Below are positions 26,381-35,341 of a DNA stretch of 64,000 nucleotides, one piece after another (position 1 is the first letter of the stretch; each line of letters starts with the position of its first letter). The stretch is from assembly GCA_965237595.1 (NCBI GenBank), contig CBDEFY010000001.1, forward strand, positions 186,001 through 250,000. The letters run 5' to 3'. The translations under genes and the position numbers were made by a program. Source of the DNA: UBA9611 sp965237595. GTDB lineage: Bacteria > Chloroflexota > Dehalococcoidia > Lucifugimonadales > UBA3495. The notes under the pieces were generated by a model that ran no database searches, was not told the DNA's origin, and saw only the letters and a program-made list of their open reading frames with translations.

Positions 26381-27766
26381 CTAGAACTCCGCGTTCTTGG
26401 GCGTTCTGGGGAAGGGGATGACATCCCTGATGTTGGAGACGCCGGTCACGAACTGAACCGTGCGCTCAAACCCCAATCCGAACCCCGAATGGGGCACCGT
26501 GCCGTAACTTCTTAGGTCCAAGTACCAGGAGTAGTCGTCGTGGGAGATTCCCGCCTCGCTCATCCGGCGCTCCAGCGCGTCGCGCCTCTCCTCGCGCTGG
26601 CTGCCGCCGATAATCTCGCCGATCCTTGGCACTAACACGTCCATGGCCCGGACGGTTTCTCCGTCGTCGTTCATCCGCATGTAGAAGGGTTTGATGCCCT
26701 TGGGGTAGTCGGTGACAATCACCGGCTTCCGAATTTTCTTCTCGGTCAGGTAGCGCTCGTGCTCCGACTGTAGGTCTGTGCCCCACGACACCGGATATTC
26801 AAAACCTTCTCCCGATTTTTGCAGCAGGTCCACAGCCTCAGTGTAGGTGATGCGCTCGAACTGGGAGTTGGCGATGCTCTCCAGGGTGGCGATGGTGGTG
26901 TCGTCGTACCACTTGTTGAAGAACTCCATGTCCTCCCGGCAGTTGTCCAGCACGTGACCGAACAGGTGCTTCAAGAATTCTTCGGACAGCTCGGCAAGAC
27001 CCTCCAACTGACAGAAGGCAACCTCGGGCTCCACCATCCAGAACTCGGCCAGGTGGCGCGAGGTGTTGGAATTCTCGGCCCGGAAGGTGGGGCCGAAGGT
27101 GTATACGTCCGACAGGGCCAACGCGAAGATCTCCGCCTCCAGTTGGCCACTGACGGTTAAGAAGGCGGGCTTACCGAAAAAGTCCTCCTCGTTTTTCACC
27201 TCGCTACCGTCCTTGGGCAGGTCGTTCAGGTCCAGGGTGGTGACCCGGAACATGGAGCCGGCGCCCTCGGCGTCGCTGGCGGTGATGATGGGTGTCTGGA
27301 CGAACTGGAATCCCCGGTCCTGGAAGAAAGAATGGATGGCGTAAGCCATGGAGTTCCGCACCCGGGCCATGGCGCCAAAGGTGTTGGTGCGGGGCCGCAG
27401 ATGGGCAATCTCCCGCAGGAATTCGGGGGTGTGGCGTTTTTTTTGGAGGGGATAGGTCTCGGGGTCTGAGGTGCCCAGTACCTCCAACGATTTGGCCTGA
27501 ACCTCGTACCTCTGACCCTGGCCTGGAGATTCGACCAAGACGCCTTCCACGCTCACGCTGCAGCCGGTGGTGAGGCTGGCCGCCTGACCGTGGTCGGGGT
27601 TGGACTCGTCGACTACAATCTGCAGGTCCTGCAGGGTTGAGCCGTCGGTAATCTGAATGAAGGTGACCGCCTTGGACGACCGGCGGGTCTTGACCCAGCC
27701 TTGGACCAAAACGTCGCCGCCGGCTTGGCCGCGACTGAAGATGTCTTTAATTTTGGAGCGCTGCAT
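26381..27766 (-). CDS. asnS: Asparaginyl-tRNA synthetase
   Basis: Charges tRNA-Asn with asparagine; class IIb, 461 residues, the normal size. The N-terminal OB-fold domain (VLVQGWVKTRRSSKAVTFIQ) leads to the catalytic domain. Motif 2 is FRAENSNTSRHLAEFWMVEPE-like with the Asn-specific signature, and motif 3 is GFGLGFERTVQ near the C-terminus. No lesion is seen. It coexists with gatA and gatC 350 bp upstream, so the GatCAB enzyme may mainly serve Gln-tRNA formation here. Confidence 0.97.
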   Translation of the reverse strand: MQRSKIKDIFSRGQAGGDVLVQGWVKTRRSSKAVTFIQITDGSTLQDLQIVVDESNPDHGQAASLTTGCSVSVEGVLVESPGQGQRYEVQAKSLEVLGTSDPETYPLQKKRHTPEFLREIAHLRPRTNTFGAMARVRNSMAYAIHSFFQDRGFQFVQTPIITASDAEGAGSMFRVTTLDLNDLPKDGSEVKNEEDFFGKPAFLTVSGQLEAEIFALALSDVYTFGPTFRAENSNTSRHLAEFWMVEPEVAFCQLEGLAELSEEFLKHLFGHVLDNCREDMEFFNKWYDDTTIATLESIANSQFERITYTEAVDLLQKSGEGFEYPVSWGTDLQSEHERYLTEKKIRKPVIVTDYPKGIKPFYMRMNDDGETVRAMDVLVPRIGEIIGGSQREERRDALERRMSEAGISHDDYSWYLDLRSYGTVPHSGFGLGFERTVQFVTGVSNIRDVIPFPRTPKNAEF

Positions 27767-27887
27767 CAGCGCCTCCCGGACTTTATCTTGGACTGAACTT
27801 ATGGGCCGACAAGTACAGCGAGTACCAGTATAACGAAACCGATTGGCAGGCGTTCCGCTTTTATGCTCCGTGGCCGACCAGATTTTT

Positions 27888-27919
27888 GGGCCCTGGGGAA
27901 TCTCCCCGTGGCCCTTTTT
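27888..27919 (+). terminator. Hairpin with T-run between gatA and asnS
   Basis: GGGCC-ct-GGGGA pairs with TCCCC-gt-GGCCC (27888-27914) and is followed by TTTTT on the plus strand. Both flanking genes are on the minus strand, so its orientation is odd; it could block antisense transcription. Confidence 0.4.
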
Positions 27920-27933
27920 ATATCTCCTTAGTC

Positions 27934-28065
27934 ATTCCGGCGAAAGAGTTTGTGACTTTATCGCGAAATTGCCGAATTTGAGTCTCAATATAGCTTTGAA
28001 ATTAGTCTCAATAAGGCCATCCTGGGGAATAAAATCACAAACTCTTCCGCCGGAAAGATGGAATG
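27934..28065. repeat. Long imperfect inverted repeat (MITE- or hairpin-like)
   Basis: A 24-bp arm at 27937-27960 and its reverse complement at 28031-28054 match at 22 positions, around a 70-bp AT-rich centre with two copies of AGTCTCAATA. Further ATTCC/GGAAT pairing extends outward. The gap 27767-28112 contains no gene. Confidence 0.6.
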
Positions 28066-28112
28066 GGGCACAAAAAATTCCTACGAGTCAACTCGGGGAT
28101 GACTTATGCTTT

Positions 28113-29570
28113 TTAGAGTGCTACCCGGGCTTCGCTCCATTGAGTGTCCGATTCATAGGCATGGGCTATCCGCAGCAAGGTCTCCTCGGAGAAATGAGGG
28201 CCGATGAGCTGCATCCCCACCGGCAGGCCCTCCGAGAACCCGCAAGGCACCGACAGGCCGGGCAGCCCGGCAACGTTGACCGGCAGAGTGCAAACGTCAA
28301 TCAGGTACATCTGCACCGGGTCGTCGGTCTTCTCCCCCAACTTGAACGCCGCAACCGGAGATGTTGGGGTGATCAGTGCGTCCACCTCTCGGAACACCCG
28401 GTCAAAGTCCTGTCTAATCAGCGTCCGCGCCTGCTGGGCCTTGAGGTAGTAGGCGTCGTAATAACCGCTGGAAAGGGCGTAGGTCCCCAGCATCACCCGG
28501 CGGGTGACCTCCGGGCCGAACCCGTATTCCCGGGTCTTCCCCATGGCCTCCCACATGTCGTCGGTGTCCTGATAGGAATATCCGTATTTGACGCCGTCGT
28601 AGCGGGCCAGGTTCGCCGAGCATTCCGAGGGCGCAATAATGTAATAGCAGGCCAGAGCGTACCGGGTGGTGGGCAGGGAAACAGGGCGTACCGATGCTCC
28701 CAGGCCTTCCAAAGTGGCCACAGCCTGCTCGACGGCTTGCCGCGTGCCCGGTTCCATCCCATCCACGAAGTACTCTTCGGGAACTCCCAAACGCAGTCCC
28801 TTGATATCCTGCACCAAACCAGCGGTGTAGTCCTTGGGGTCTTGGGCCACGGAGGTTGCGTCCCGTGGGTCGTGCCCGGCGATAGCGTTTAGCACCGTGG
28901 CGCAGTCCGCTACGGTGCGGGCCACCGGGCCGATCTGGTCCAAAGACGACGCAAAAGCGATGAGCCCGTAGCGGCTGACCAGCCCGTAGGTGGGTTTCAG
29001 TCCCACGACGCCGCAGAGCGCCGCCGGCTGTCTGACGCTTCCTCCGGTGTCAGAGCCCAGTGCGTAGACGGCTTCGCCGGCCGCCACTGAGGCCGCCGCG
29101 CCGCCGCTGCTCCCGCCGGGCACCCGGTCCAGGTCCCAGGGGTTCCGGGTCGGATGGAAGGCCGAATTTTCGCAGGAAGAGCCCATGGCGAATTCGTCCA
29201 TGTTTCCCTTCCCAAGCATAACCGCGCCCTGGCCCATGAGCCGTTCCACGGCAGTGGCGCTGTAGACCGGCACGTAATTCTCCAACATGCGGGAAGCGCA
29301 GGTGGTGGTCACGCCCTCGGTGCACATCACGTCCTTGATCTGGACCGGAACGCCCGTCAGCGGCCTGCCCTCGCCTGCGGTCAGCATGCGGTCCGCCTCT
29401 TTCGCCTGGGCCAGAGCAATCTCCGGTGTTAGCGTCAGGAACGACTGGACCCGGTCTTCGACGGCGTCGATCCGGTCCAAACAAGCCTGGGTGAGTTCAA
29501 CAGAGCTGATCTGCCTGGATGTTAGCTGGGCGTGAGCTTCCTGGATGCTGAGCCAGTTGAGGTCCGCCAC
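28113..29570 (-). CDS. gatA: Asp-tRNA(Asn)/Glu-tRNA(Gln) amidotransferase subunit A
   Basis: Glutaminase subunit of GatCAB, 485 residues. Amidase-signature triad: Lys in VPVQIKDVMC, Ser in PGGSSGGAAASVA, and nucleophile Ser in GSDTGGSVRQPAA. GatA features such as KPTYGLVSRYGLIAFASSLDQIGP and TPTSPVAAF are present, separating it from the catabolic amidases at 50.6 and 53.6 kb. GTG 29570 is chosen because GGAGG sits nine bases upstream inside the gatC end; the frame opens at 29594. It follows gatC by four bases. gatB is not in the window. Confidence 0.96.
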   Translation of the reverse strand: MADLNWLSIQEAHAQLTSRQISSVELTQACLDRIDAVEDRVQSFLTLTPEIALAQAKEADRMLTAGEGRPLTGVPVQIKDVMCTEGVTTTCASRMLENYVPVYSATAVERLMGQGAVMLGKGNMDEFAMGSSCENSAFHPTRNPWDLDRVPGGSSGGAAASVAAGEAVYALGSDTGGSVRQPAALCGVVGLKPTYGLVSRYGLIAFASSLDQIGPVARTVADCATVLNAIAGHDPRDATSVAQDPKDYTAGLVQDIKGLRLGVPEEYFVDGMEPGTRQAVEQAVATLEGLGASVRPVSLPTTRYALACYYIIAPSECSANLARYDGVKYGYSYQDTDDMWEAMGKTREYGFGPEVTRRVMLGTYALSSGYYDAYYLKAQQARTLIRQDFDRVFREVDALITPTSPVAAFKLGEKTDDPVQMYLIDVCTLPVNVAGLPGLSVPCGFSEGLPVGMQLIGPHFSEETLLRIAHAYESDTQWSEARVAL

Positions 29571-29574
29571 CGTC

Positions 29575-29865
29575 CTATTCCTCCAGCACCGCATTCACCC
29601 GGAAGAACTCTCCTTCCCGGCGCGGCGCATTCTTCAGCACGTCTTCCGAGTCCAGAGAGTCCTGGGCCACGTCCTCGCGCATCACGGTCTGCAATCCTCC
29701 AGCGTGACGGGTGGGGGCAACGCCCGAGGTATCCAGTTCCTTGAGCACTTCGAACTGCTCCAGGATATCGGACAGTTGGTCGGCGAACATCAGGATCTCC
29801 GCTTCTGTGAGGGCGATGCGGGCCAAGGCGGCGATGTATTCTACCTGCGACCGTTCAAGGGGCAT
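29575..29865 (-). CDS. gatC: Asp-tRNA(Asn)/Glu-tRNA(Gln) amidotransferase subunit C
   Basis: A 96-residue stabilising subunit of GatCAB. It has the family pattern QVEYIAALARIALTEAEI and MFADQLSDILEQFEVLKELDT, then TRHAGGL, DVAQDSL and NAPRREGEFFRV. ATG 29865 has GAGG seven bases upstream and gives the usual length; a longer frame opens at 29901. It lies three bases after the CDF gene's terminal stop, so the CDF-gatC-gatA genes probably share a transcript. Confidence 0.93.
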   Translation of the reverse strand: MPLERSQVEYIAALARIALTEAEILMFADQLSDILEQFEVLKELDTSGVAPTRHAGGLQTVMREDVAQDSLDSEDVLKNAPRREGEFFRVNAVLEE

Positions 29866-29867
29866 TC

Positions 29868-30956
29868 CTAGACCTCGTTGTTGATTAACTGTGGTGAACA
29901 ACTGTGGGGATGGCCGTGCTCATGTTCGTGCCCGGAGGCGTCGGTATCGGTATCGCTGGCGTGTTCCGATCCGTGCTCCGTGTTGCCGGGCCCGTGCCGG
30001 TGGTGTTCTTCGCCAGCCAGGCCCAGCGGGTCCACGTGCACCGTGGCGTTGGACAGATATTTCAGGTGATGGAGCAGCCGATGGTGCACGTCCTAGGCAA
30101 TCTCGTGGCCGGTCTCCACCGAAAAGCTGGGGTCCACGGCGATATTCACTTCCGCCAGCATCTTATGCCCCAACCAGCGCACCCGGACCTCGGCGACTTC
30201 CTGGACCCTGTCGGTGGCTGAGGCCACGTTCCGGACCTCGTCGGGCACCTCCGGCTCGACGCCGTCCAGCAGCCGGGAGAACACCGATTTGGACGTCTCA
30301 ACAACTATACGCAAAATGGCGGCGGATATCACCAGGCCCACAATCGGGTCGGCCAGGGGATAGCCCAGCCAAACGCCAACGGCCCCAAACAGGACTGCCA
30401 GGCTGGTCAGGCCGTCGACCCGGGCGTGGTGACCGTCGGCAACCAGCGCCGCGCTGCCAATCTCCTTTCCAACCTTAATGCGAAAGAGGGCCACCCCTTC
30501 GTTGCCCGCAAACCCAATCACAGCCGCCAAAGCCACGATCCAGATGAAGTCGATCTCCGGTGGGTCGCCCAGCCGTTTTATGGACTCGTAGCCGGCGATT
30601 ATTCCCGTGGCCAACATGGACACCACTATCAGTAAACCAGCAAGGTCTTCGGCCCTGCCGTAGCCGTAGTTGAAACGCTTGGTGGGCAGTTTCCGGGACA
30701 GGGTGGAGGCGGCCCACAGAGGCAGGGCGGTGGCGGCGTCGCCGAAGTTGTGAATGGTGTCGGCCAGGAGGGCCACGCTGCCGGTGAACCAGACGATTAC
30801 CAACTGGAAGACGGCCGTCGCCAACAACGCCGCCAGCGAGACCTTGGTGGCCCAGATTCCCCGGGCGCTGGACAATATTTGGCCGTCCACCGCTCCGTGG
30901 GCGTGGCCGTGGGTACCCAGACTCTCCGGGCCGTTGTTTTCCGAGGGGCTGTGCAC
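29868..30956 (-). CDS. Cation diffusion facilitator (CDF) exporter with in-frame TAG and His-rich tail
   Basis: Zinc-type metal/proton antiporter. Six helices carry the H-x-x-x-D sites TIHNFGDAATA and GHHARVDGLTSL. The cytoplasmic domain (VSSATDRVQEV-like VASATDRVQEVAEVRVRW) reaches GHEIA and then an in-frame TAG (30093-30095). The same frame continues DVHHRLLHHLKYLSNATVHV, normal CDF sequence, and a His-rich tail (GHEHEHGHPHSC) to the TAG at 29868-29870. Full length would be 362 codons. CAG to TAG is the likely change. As read, the product is a 287-residue protein without most of the metal-sensing C-terminal domain. Readthrough cannot be excluded. Confidence 0.85.
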
Positions 30957-31187
30957 GTACGTTTGCTCCGATACCTACAACCTAAATTTATCATCCGGCG
31001 GGCCATGACCATAGCTGCGATTGAGACCGGACCGGATCACTCTGGCGTCTGAGATTTCCGCCGGGGCGGCCGGCCTATTTCGTGGCTGGCCGATACCGAT
31101 TGCTGTATCATTCGATGGTTACTCTGACGGTGTTTGGGCCCGCCGGCCTGGCGATGCCGGCGCAGGCTCCCGCGATTCCCGGGGCAG

Positions 31188-32495
31188 ATGCTTCGATCGA
31201 TACTTAACTGGCGTCTGCGGACGCCTTTTTACTACGGATGGCTGGTCCTTGCCATCTCCGCTTTGGCCACCTTCGCCGCCAGTGGGCTGACCCAGGTGGT
31301 GTTGGGCGGCATCCAGGTCTACATAACCGACGACACCGGTTGGGAGGAAGGCAGCCTCGCCTTCGCCGCCTCCATCGGCACCTGGGGCTCGGGAATTCTG
31401 GCCCCCTTTATCGGCGGGTTGGCCGACCGATTCGGTCCCCGATGGCTCATGCCTTGCGGACTGGTCGTCGCTGGGGCCTCCTATTTCATCCTTTCGGGTG
31501 TCGACTCGGTCTGGCAGTTCTACGCCGGGTACGTAATCGGCCGGACGGTGAGCAATCCAGTCCTCATCGGATTGGTGCCGCGCACCTCAGCGGTCAACTT
31601 CTTCCGGCGGCGGCGCAACATGGCCTTGGCCATGGTCTCCGTTTTCCGGCCCACCGCAGGCGCCATCAACATCCAGATAATCTCGGTGATTGCAATTCAC
31701 CAAGGCTATCGCGCGGCCTACCGTTACCTAGGTGTGTTGAGTTTGATCCTGGTTCTGCCCGTGATGCTGTTCATGCGGCGCAGGCCCGAGGACATTGGCT
31801 TGTTGCCCGACGGCGCCAACCCGGAACAGGCCCAGGCAATCGTTGGAGGGGCGAGACCCCTGGCCATGACGCAGGAGTTCAGTTGGACGGCCAAAGAAGC
31901 CACGAGGACCCGCGCCTTTTGGCTGTTGGTGACCATCGCCTGTTTGGGAACCTTGGCTTCCAGCGCCACGGGCTTCAGCCTGGTGCCCTACTTGGTGGAG
32001 GACGCCGGGTTGTCCATCTCGGCCGCCGCCGGCGTTTTGAGTCTAGGCACCTTTCTGGCAGTCGCCAACCTGTTCTGGGGCTACCTGGCGGACCACATCA
32101 CGCCCCGTGGGTGCCTGATCATCATGATGGTTGGGGCAGGTGGGATGATGGTGTTATTAATCTCCGTGGACTCGCTGGGGACAGCGTTGGCCTTTGCCTT
32201 GGTCTGGGGAATCTTTTCCGGGGGACTTGGGTCGCTGGAGAACATGGTGCTGGCCGAATATTTCGGCCGCAATTCCTTCGGCACCATCCTCGGCGTCTTT
32301 TCGCCGCTGCAGAGTGTTGCCCTTGGCTTGGGGCCGGCCCTGGCCTCAACGGTCAAGATTGTGGCTGGCAACTACTACGTTTTATATGTCGCCATGATTG
32401 TGGTCTATTTAGCCTCCGCCGTGCTGATGTACGTCGCTCGGCCGCCCCGGCGTCCCATACGGGAGCCTGCCGAGGCGGTCTCGGCTGGGGGCTAA
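31188..32495 (+). CDS. MFS transporter (monocarboxylate/oxalate-antiporter-like)
   Basis: A 435-residue permease with 12 hydrophobic helices. It opens MLRSILNWRLRTPFYYGWLVLAI and has the loop GLADRFGPRWLMPCG between helices 2 and 3. The central loop includes RRRPEDIGLLPDG, a signature common in the OxlT/MCT-like group. The C-terminal half starts TRAFWLLVTIACLG. ATG 31188 is preferred; the upstream extension (to 31134) is Arg/Pro-rich and unlike the family. It likely carries an organic anion; substrate unknown. It is convergent with the SDR gene. Confidence 0.85.
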   Translation: MLRSILNWRLRTPFYYGWLVLAISALATFAASGLTQVVLGGIQVYITDDTGWEEGSLAFAASIGTWGSGILAPFIGGLADRFGPRWLMPCGLVVAGASYFILSGVDSVWQFYAGYVIGRTVSNPVLIGLVPRTSAVNFFRRRRNMALAMVSVFRPTAGAINIQIISVIAIHQGYRAAYRYLGVLSLILVLPVMLFMRRRPEDIGLLPDGANPEQAQAIVGGARPLAMTQEFSWTAKEATRTRAFWLLVTIACLGTLASSATGFSLVPYLVEDAGLSISAAAGVLSLGTFLAVANLFWGYLADHITPRGCLIIMMVGAGGMMVLLISVDSLGTALAFALVWGIFSGGLGSLENMVLAEYFGRNSFGTILGVFSPLQSVALGLGPALASTVKIVAGNYYVLYVAMIVVYLASAVLMYVARPPRRPIREPAEAVSAGG

Positions 32496-32502
32496 CCAAG
32501 TG

Positions 32503-32567
32503 CATCTCCGAGCCGCCGGACATGCCGCGGGGGATACCTAGCTCATCTCTGAACCACCAGACACGCT
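32503..32567 (-). repeat. Duplicated SDR C-terminal coding segment
   Basis: The 25 bp at 32503-32527 match 32543-32567 at 19 positions. The second copy encodes the last residues of the SDR gene (SGGSEMS); the first would encode GMSGGSEM. This suggests a remnant of a second SDR gene's 3' end. Confidence 0.45.
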
Positions 32568-33386
32568 GATGGACAGCCCGGTGACGTAGTCGGACTCGGC
32601 GGAGGCCAGGAACGCCGCCATCCGCGCGATGTCGTCCCCTTGGGCGATGCGGCCCATGGGCACCCGGAATGCCCGCTCCCGGACCATGTCGGCCCGGAAC
32701 TCCTCGGATGATTCGCCCTCCGGGACCAGGGCGCTGGCGATGAAATCCACCCGCTCGGTGTCCACCAGTCCGGGACAGATGGCGTTGACGTTTATCCTGT
32801 TCGAGGCCATCTCTTGGGCCATGGCCTGGGTGAAGCCGATGACGGCGAATTTGGAGGCGCAATAGGCGGCGTACCGGGCGATGCCCCGCTTGCCGGCGCC
32901 GGATGATATGTTGATTATCTTGCCGCCGCCTCCCCGGTTGACCATGTGGGCCGCCACCGCCCGCGACACCAGATAGGTGCCCCGCACGTTGACCCGCTGC
33001 ACCTCGTCGAAGGCCTCCTCCTCCAGTTCCAATACCGGCACCCGGTCCTTGCCCGGCCTGGACCCGGCGTTGTTGACCAGGATGTCGATGTGGCCGAACT
33101 GGCCCAAAGTCTTGGCGACCATGTCGGTCACCTGGGCGCCGTCGGAGACGTCCGAGAGGAGGCCCAGGGCCTGGCGGCCCTTGGACTCAATCTCCTCCAC
33201 TACGCTTGGCAACCCAGCCCAACCGGCCTGCCGGTCCTCCGCGCGGATGGCCGTCTGGCTGGCTTCAACGTCGGTTACAACCACGTCGGCCCCTTCTTCG
33301 GCCAGGCGCAAGGCGATGCTCCGGCCGATGCCGTGCCGCCCGCCCGCTCCGGTTACCAGGGCAACTTTACCGTTCAGGTCATACAT
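32538..33386 (-). CDS. Short-chain dehydrogenase/reductase (SDR)
   Basis: A classical SDR oxidoreductase of 282 residues. Cofactor motif TGAGGRHGIGRSIA, NNAG (ILVNNAGS), the catalytic Ser in IINISSGAGKRG, and YAAYCASK with Tyr and Lys four apart are present. The insert after strand 2 (RAEDRQAGWAGL) matches other SDRs in this window (62642). NAD(P)-dependent; substrate unknown. It is transcribed alone from upstream of 33386, convergent with the MFS gene. Confidence 0.9.
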   Translation of the reverse strand: MYDLNGKVALVTGAGGRHGIGRSIALRLAEEGADVVVTDVEASQTAIRAEDRQAGWAGLPSVVEEIESKGRQALGLLSDVSDGAQVTDMVAKTLGQFGHIDILVNNAGSRPGKDRVPVLELEEEAFDEVQRVNVRGTYLVSRAVAAHMVNRGGGGKIINISSGAGKRGIARYAAYCASKFAVIGFTQAMAQEMASNRINVNAICPGLVDTERVDFIASALVPEGESSEEFRADMVRERAFRVPMGRIAQGDDIARMAAFLASAESDYVTGLSISVSGGSEMS

Positions 33387-33465
33387 AATCTTCCTCGCAA
33401 AAGCGTGAAGCTGGGAAAGCTAATGCAGTTTAGCGAATGGGGACGGGGTGTGCCAGGGGTGATTG

Positions 33466-33506
33466 GAAAACGTAGGGGCACGGCATTGCCGTGCCCCTAC
33501 GTTTTC
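33466..33506 (-). terminator. 20-bp perfect palindrome (REP/terminator) after the second znu operon
   Basis: GAAAACGTAGGGGCACGGCA (33466-33485) and its perfect complement (33487-33506) around one T. On the minus strand it lies downstream of the znuB stop and the second arm ends in TTTTC, so it can act as a terminator. The GTAGGGGCACGGC core looks like a dispersed REP palindrome. Confidence 0.6.
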
Positions 33507-33540
33507 GGCTAGAACGACGATGTGTGGCGAAGGGCCAGAA

Positions 33541-34431
33541 TCAGATCGCTGCTTCTTCCGCCGGAACTTCGGGTGGCAGGGAAGAGGAGCGCCAGACCTG
33601 CCAAACAGCTCCCTTGCTGGGTGAGAACAATAGCGCCGCCAGGAACATTCCGGTGGCGACGACTACGATGCTGGGGCCGGCGGGGAGGTCGGCGTGGAAG
33701 GATAGGTAGAGCCCGGCCACGGTGGCAATCAGCCCGGTGAGCACGCTGTAGGTCATGATCCCGGGGAGCCGGCGGGCCAAGAGTGCGGCGGTGGCGGCAG
33801 GGGTGACCAAGAGCGCCAGCACCAAAACGATGCCCACCGCCTTGAGGGAGGCAACGGTGGTAACACCGACCAAGAGGGGCAGCAGGTATTGGATGAACCG
33901 CACCGGGATTCCCGAAGCGGCGGACATGGTGGCATCGTAGGCGGTGAACAGCAGTTCCTTGTATAGAACGGTAATCACCACCAGGACTCCGCCGGTGACC
34001 GAGCCAATCAGAGCGACCTCTCCCCAGGACACGCCGAGAACGTTGCCGAAGAGCAGCCCGAACAGGTCGGCAGTATAGTTGCTGACCCGGCTCATCAGGA
34101 TGATTCCCACGGCGAACCCACTGGCGAAGATTATCCCGATGGCAGTGTCCAACCGCAGATGGGTCCGGCGGCTGATGAAGGTGATGGCCAAAGACGCGGG
34201 CACCGCCCAGGCGAAGGCCCCCCAGAAGATACTGCCGCCGAAGAAATAGGCCACCGACATTCCGGCCAGGGACGAGTGGGCCACCGCGTCGCCCATGAAG
34301 GCCATGCCCCGCAAAACCACAAAAACCCCAACGACCGAGCAGACCAAAGCGGCGAAGGCGGCGGCCAAGAACGCCCGCTGCATGAAGGCGAAATCCCAGG
34401 GTTCCCTGATTGCGTCTATCGCTTCAATCAT
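33541..34431 (-). CDS. Metal ABC transporter permease (ZnuB/MntB family), second locus
   Basis: A 296-residue permease with about nine hydrophobic helices. It has EPWDFAFMQRAFLAAAFAAL at the start, the family motif MAFMGDAVAHSSLAGM, and VGIVLVLALLVTPAATAALLARR near residue 215. It is the last gene of the operon, seven bases after the ATPase gene. Compared with the 7369 paralogue it shares the fold but little identity, and its first motif has D instead of G-H, so the two systems may differ in metal preference. Confidence 0.92.
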   Translation of the reverse strand: MIEAIDAIREPWDFAFMQRAFLAAAFAALVCSVVGVFVVLRGMAFMGDAVAHSSLAGMSVAYFFGGSIFWGAFAWAVPASLAITFISRRTHLRLDTAIGIIFASGFAVGIILMSRVSNYTADLFGLLFGNVLGVSWGEVALIGSVTGGVLVVITVLYKELLFTAYDATMSAASGIPVRFIQYLLPLLVGVTTVASLKAVGIVLVLALLVTPAATAALLARRLPGIMTYSVLTGLIATVAGLYLSFHADLPAGPSIVVVATGMFLAALLFSPSKGAVWQVWRSSSLPPEVPAEEAAI

Positions 34432-34438
34432 GGCCCGG

Positions 34439-35320
34439 CTATTCCTCTGCCAAGTGGTTCGGCAGGGTGTCCGGCGGGGCTTTCGACGGCGACTCGCCTG
34501 TCGGGGGCTCGTTTATGTGGGTGTGGTGTTGGTAGGCGTAGGCCTGGCCGTCCAGGTGCACCATCAGCAGGTGGGTTCCGAAAGTGTCGCCCAGCACCTG
34601 CTCGTTCAGAACGTCGGAGGGCTTGCCAAAGGCAATCAGCTTGCGATTAAGGCAGGCCGCCTTGTCGCAGCGTGACGACACACATGACAGATCGTGGGTG
34701 CTGAGCACAACGGTGGCGCCATTTCGGCGCAGTCCGTCGAACAGGTCTAGGAGCTGGTGTTGGGCGGTGGCATCCAGGCCCGCCATCGGTTCGTCCAAGA
34801 GCAGAAGCTCCGGGTTATGGGCCATGGCCCGGGCCAAGAGCACCCGCCGCCTTTGGCCGCCGGACAGCTCGCCGATGAGCCGGTCCCGAAGGCCGGACAT
34901 ATTGACCAACTCCAGCGCGGCATCGGCGGAATCCCGGTCCTCTTTGGTGGTTCGCCGGAACAGTCCGCGGCGGGAGTAACGGCCCATTAGCGCCACGTCG
35001 GCCACGGTCACGGGAAAGTCCCAGTCCACCAGTTCCGTCTGTGGGGTGTAGCCCACCAGACGGCGTTCTGGGGTGCCCTGGCTCCCCAACACCGACACTT
35101 CGCCTCTCATGGGCTTAACCAATCCCAAGATGGTCTTGATCAGCGTCGATTTGCCCGAGCCGTTGGGCCCGATGATGCCCACCATATCGCCGCAATCTAC
35201 CTGGAAGTTAATTCCTTCCAAAACCGGCTTGCCGTCGTAACCGGCCCACAGGTCTCGGACCGCCAGCGCCGTGTTGGTTCCCTCTTTAATCCCGGTCCCC
35301 TCTTTTATTTCTGTACTCAT
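34439..35320 (-). CDS. Metal ABC transporter ATP-binding protein (ZnuC/MntA-like), second locus
   Basis: A 293-residue ATPase: Walker A GPNGSGKST, Q-loop TPQTELVDWDFP, signature LSGGQRRRVLLARA, Walker B LLLLDEPMAGLD and the switch His in STHDLS are all present. The C-terminus is extended beyond the core with HLDGQAYAYQHHTHIN, a short His-rich stretch, much smaller than the tail of the paralogue at 6411. It lies 21 bp after the receptor gene and 7 bp before the permease gene. Confidence 0.93.
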   Translation of the reverse strand: MSTEIKEGTGIKEGTNTALAVRDLWAGYDGKPVLEGINFQVDCGDMVGIIGPNGSGKSTLIKTILGLVKPMRGEVSVLGSQGTPERRLVGYTPQTELVDWDFPVTVADVALMGRYSRRGLFRRTTKEDRDSADAALELVNMSGLRDRLIGELSGGQRRRVLLARAMAHNPELLLLDEPMAGLDATAQHQLLDLFDGLRRNGATVVLSTHDLSCVSSRCDKAACLNRKLIAFGKPSDVLNEQVLGDTFGTHLLMVHLDGQAYAYQHHTHINEPPTGESPSKAPPDTLPNHLAEE

Positions 35321-35341
35321 AAATGTTTGGAGCGTTGCTGC

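Noticed and set aside
26381..29570. AsnRS plus GatCA as evidence of an unusual tRNA-Asn pathway
   Set aside because: Many bacteria carry AsnRS and use GatCAB for Gln-tRNA; nothing here is exceptional.
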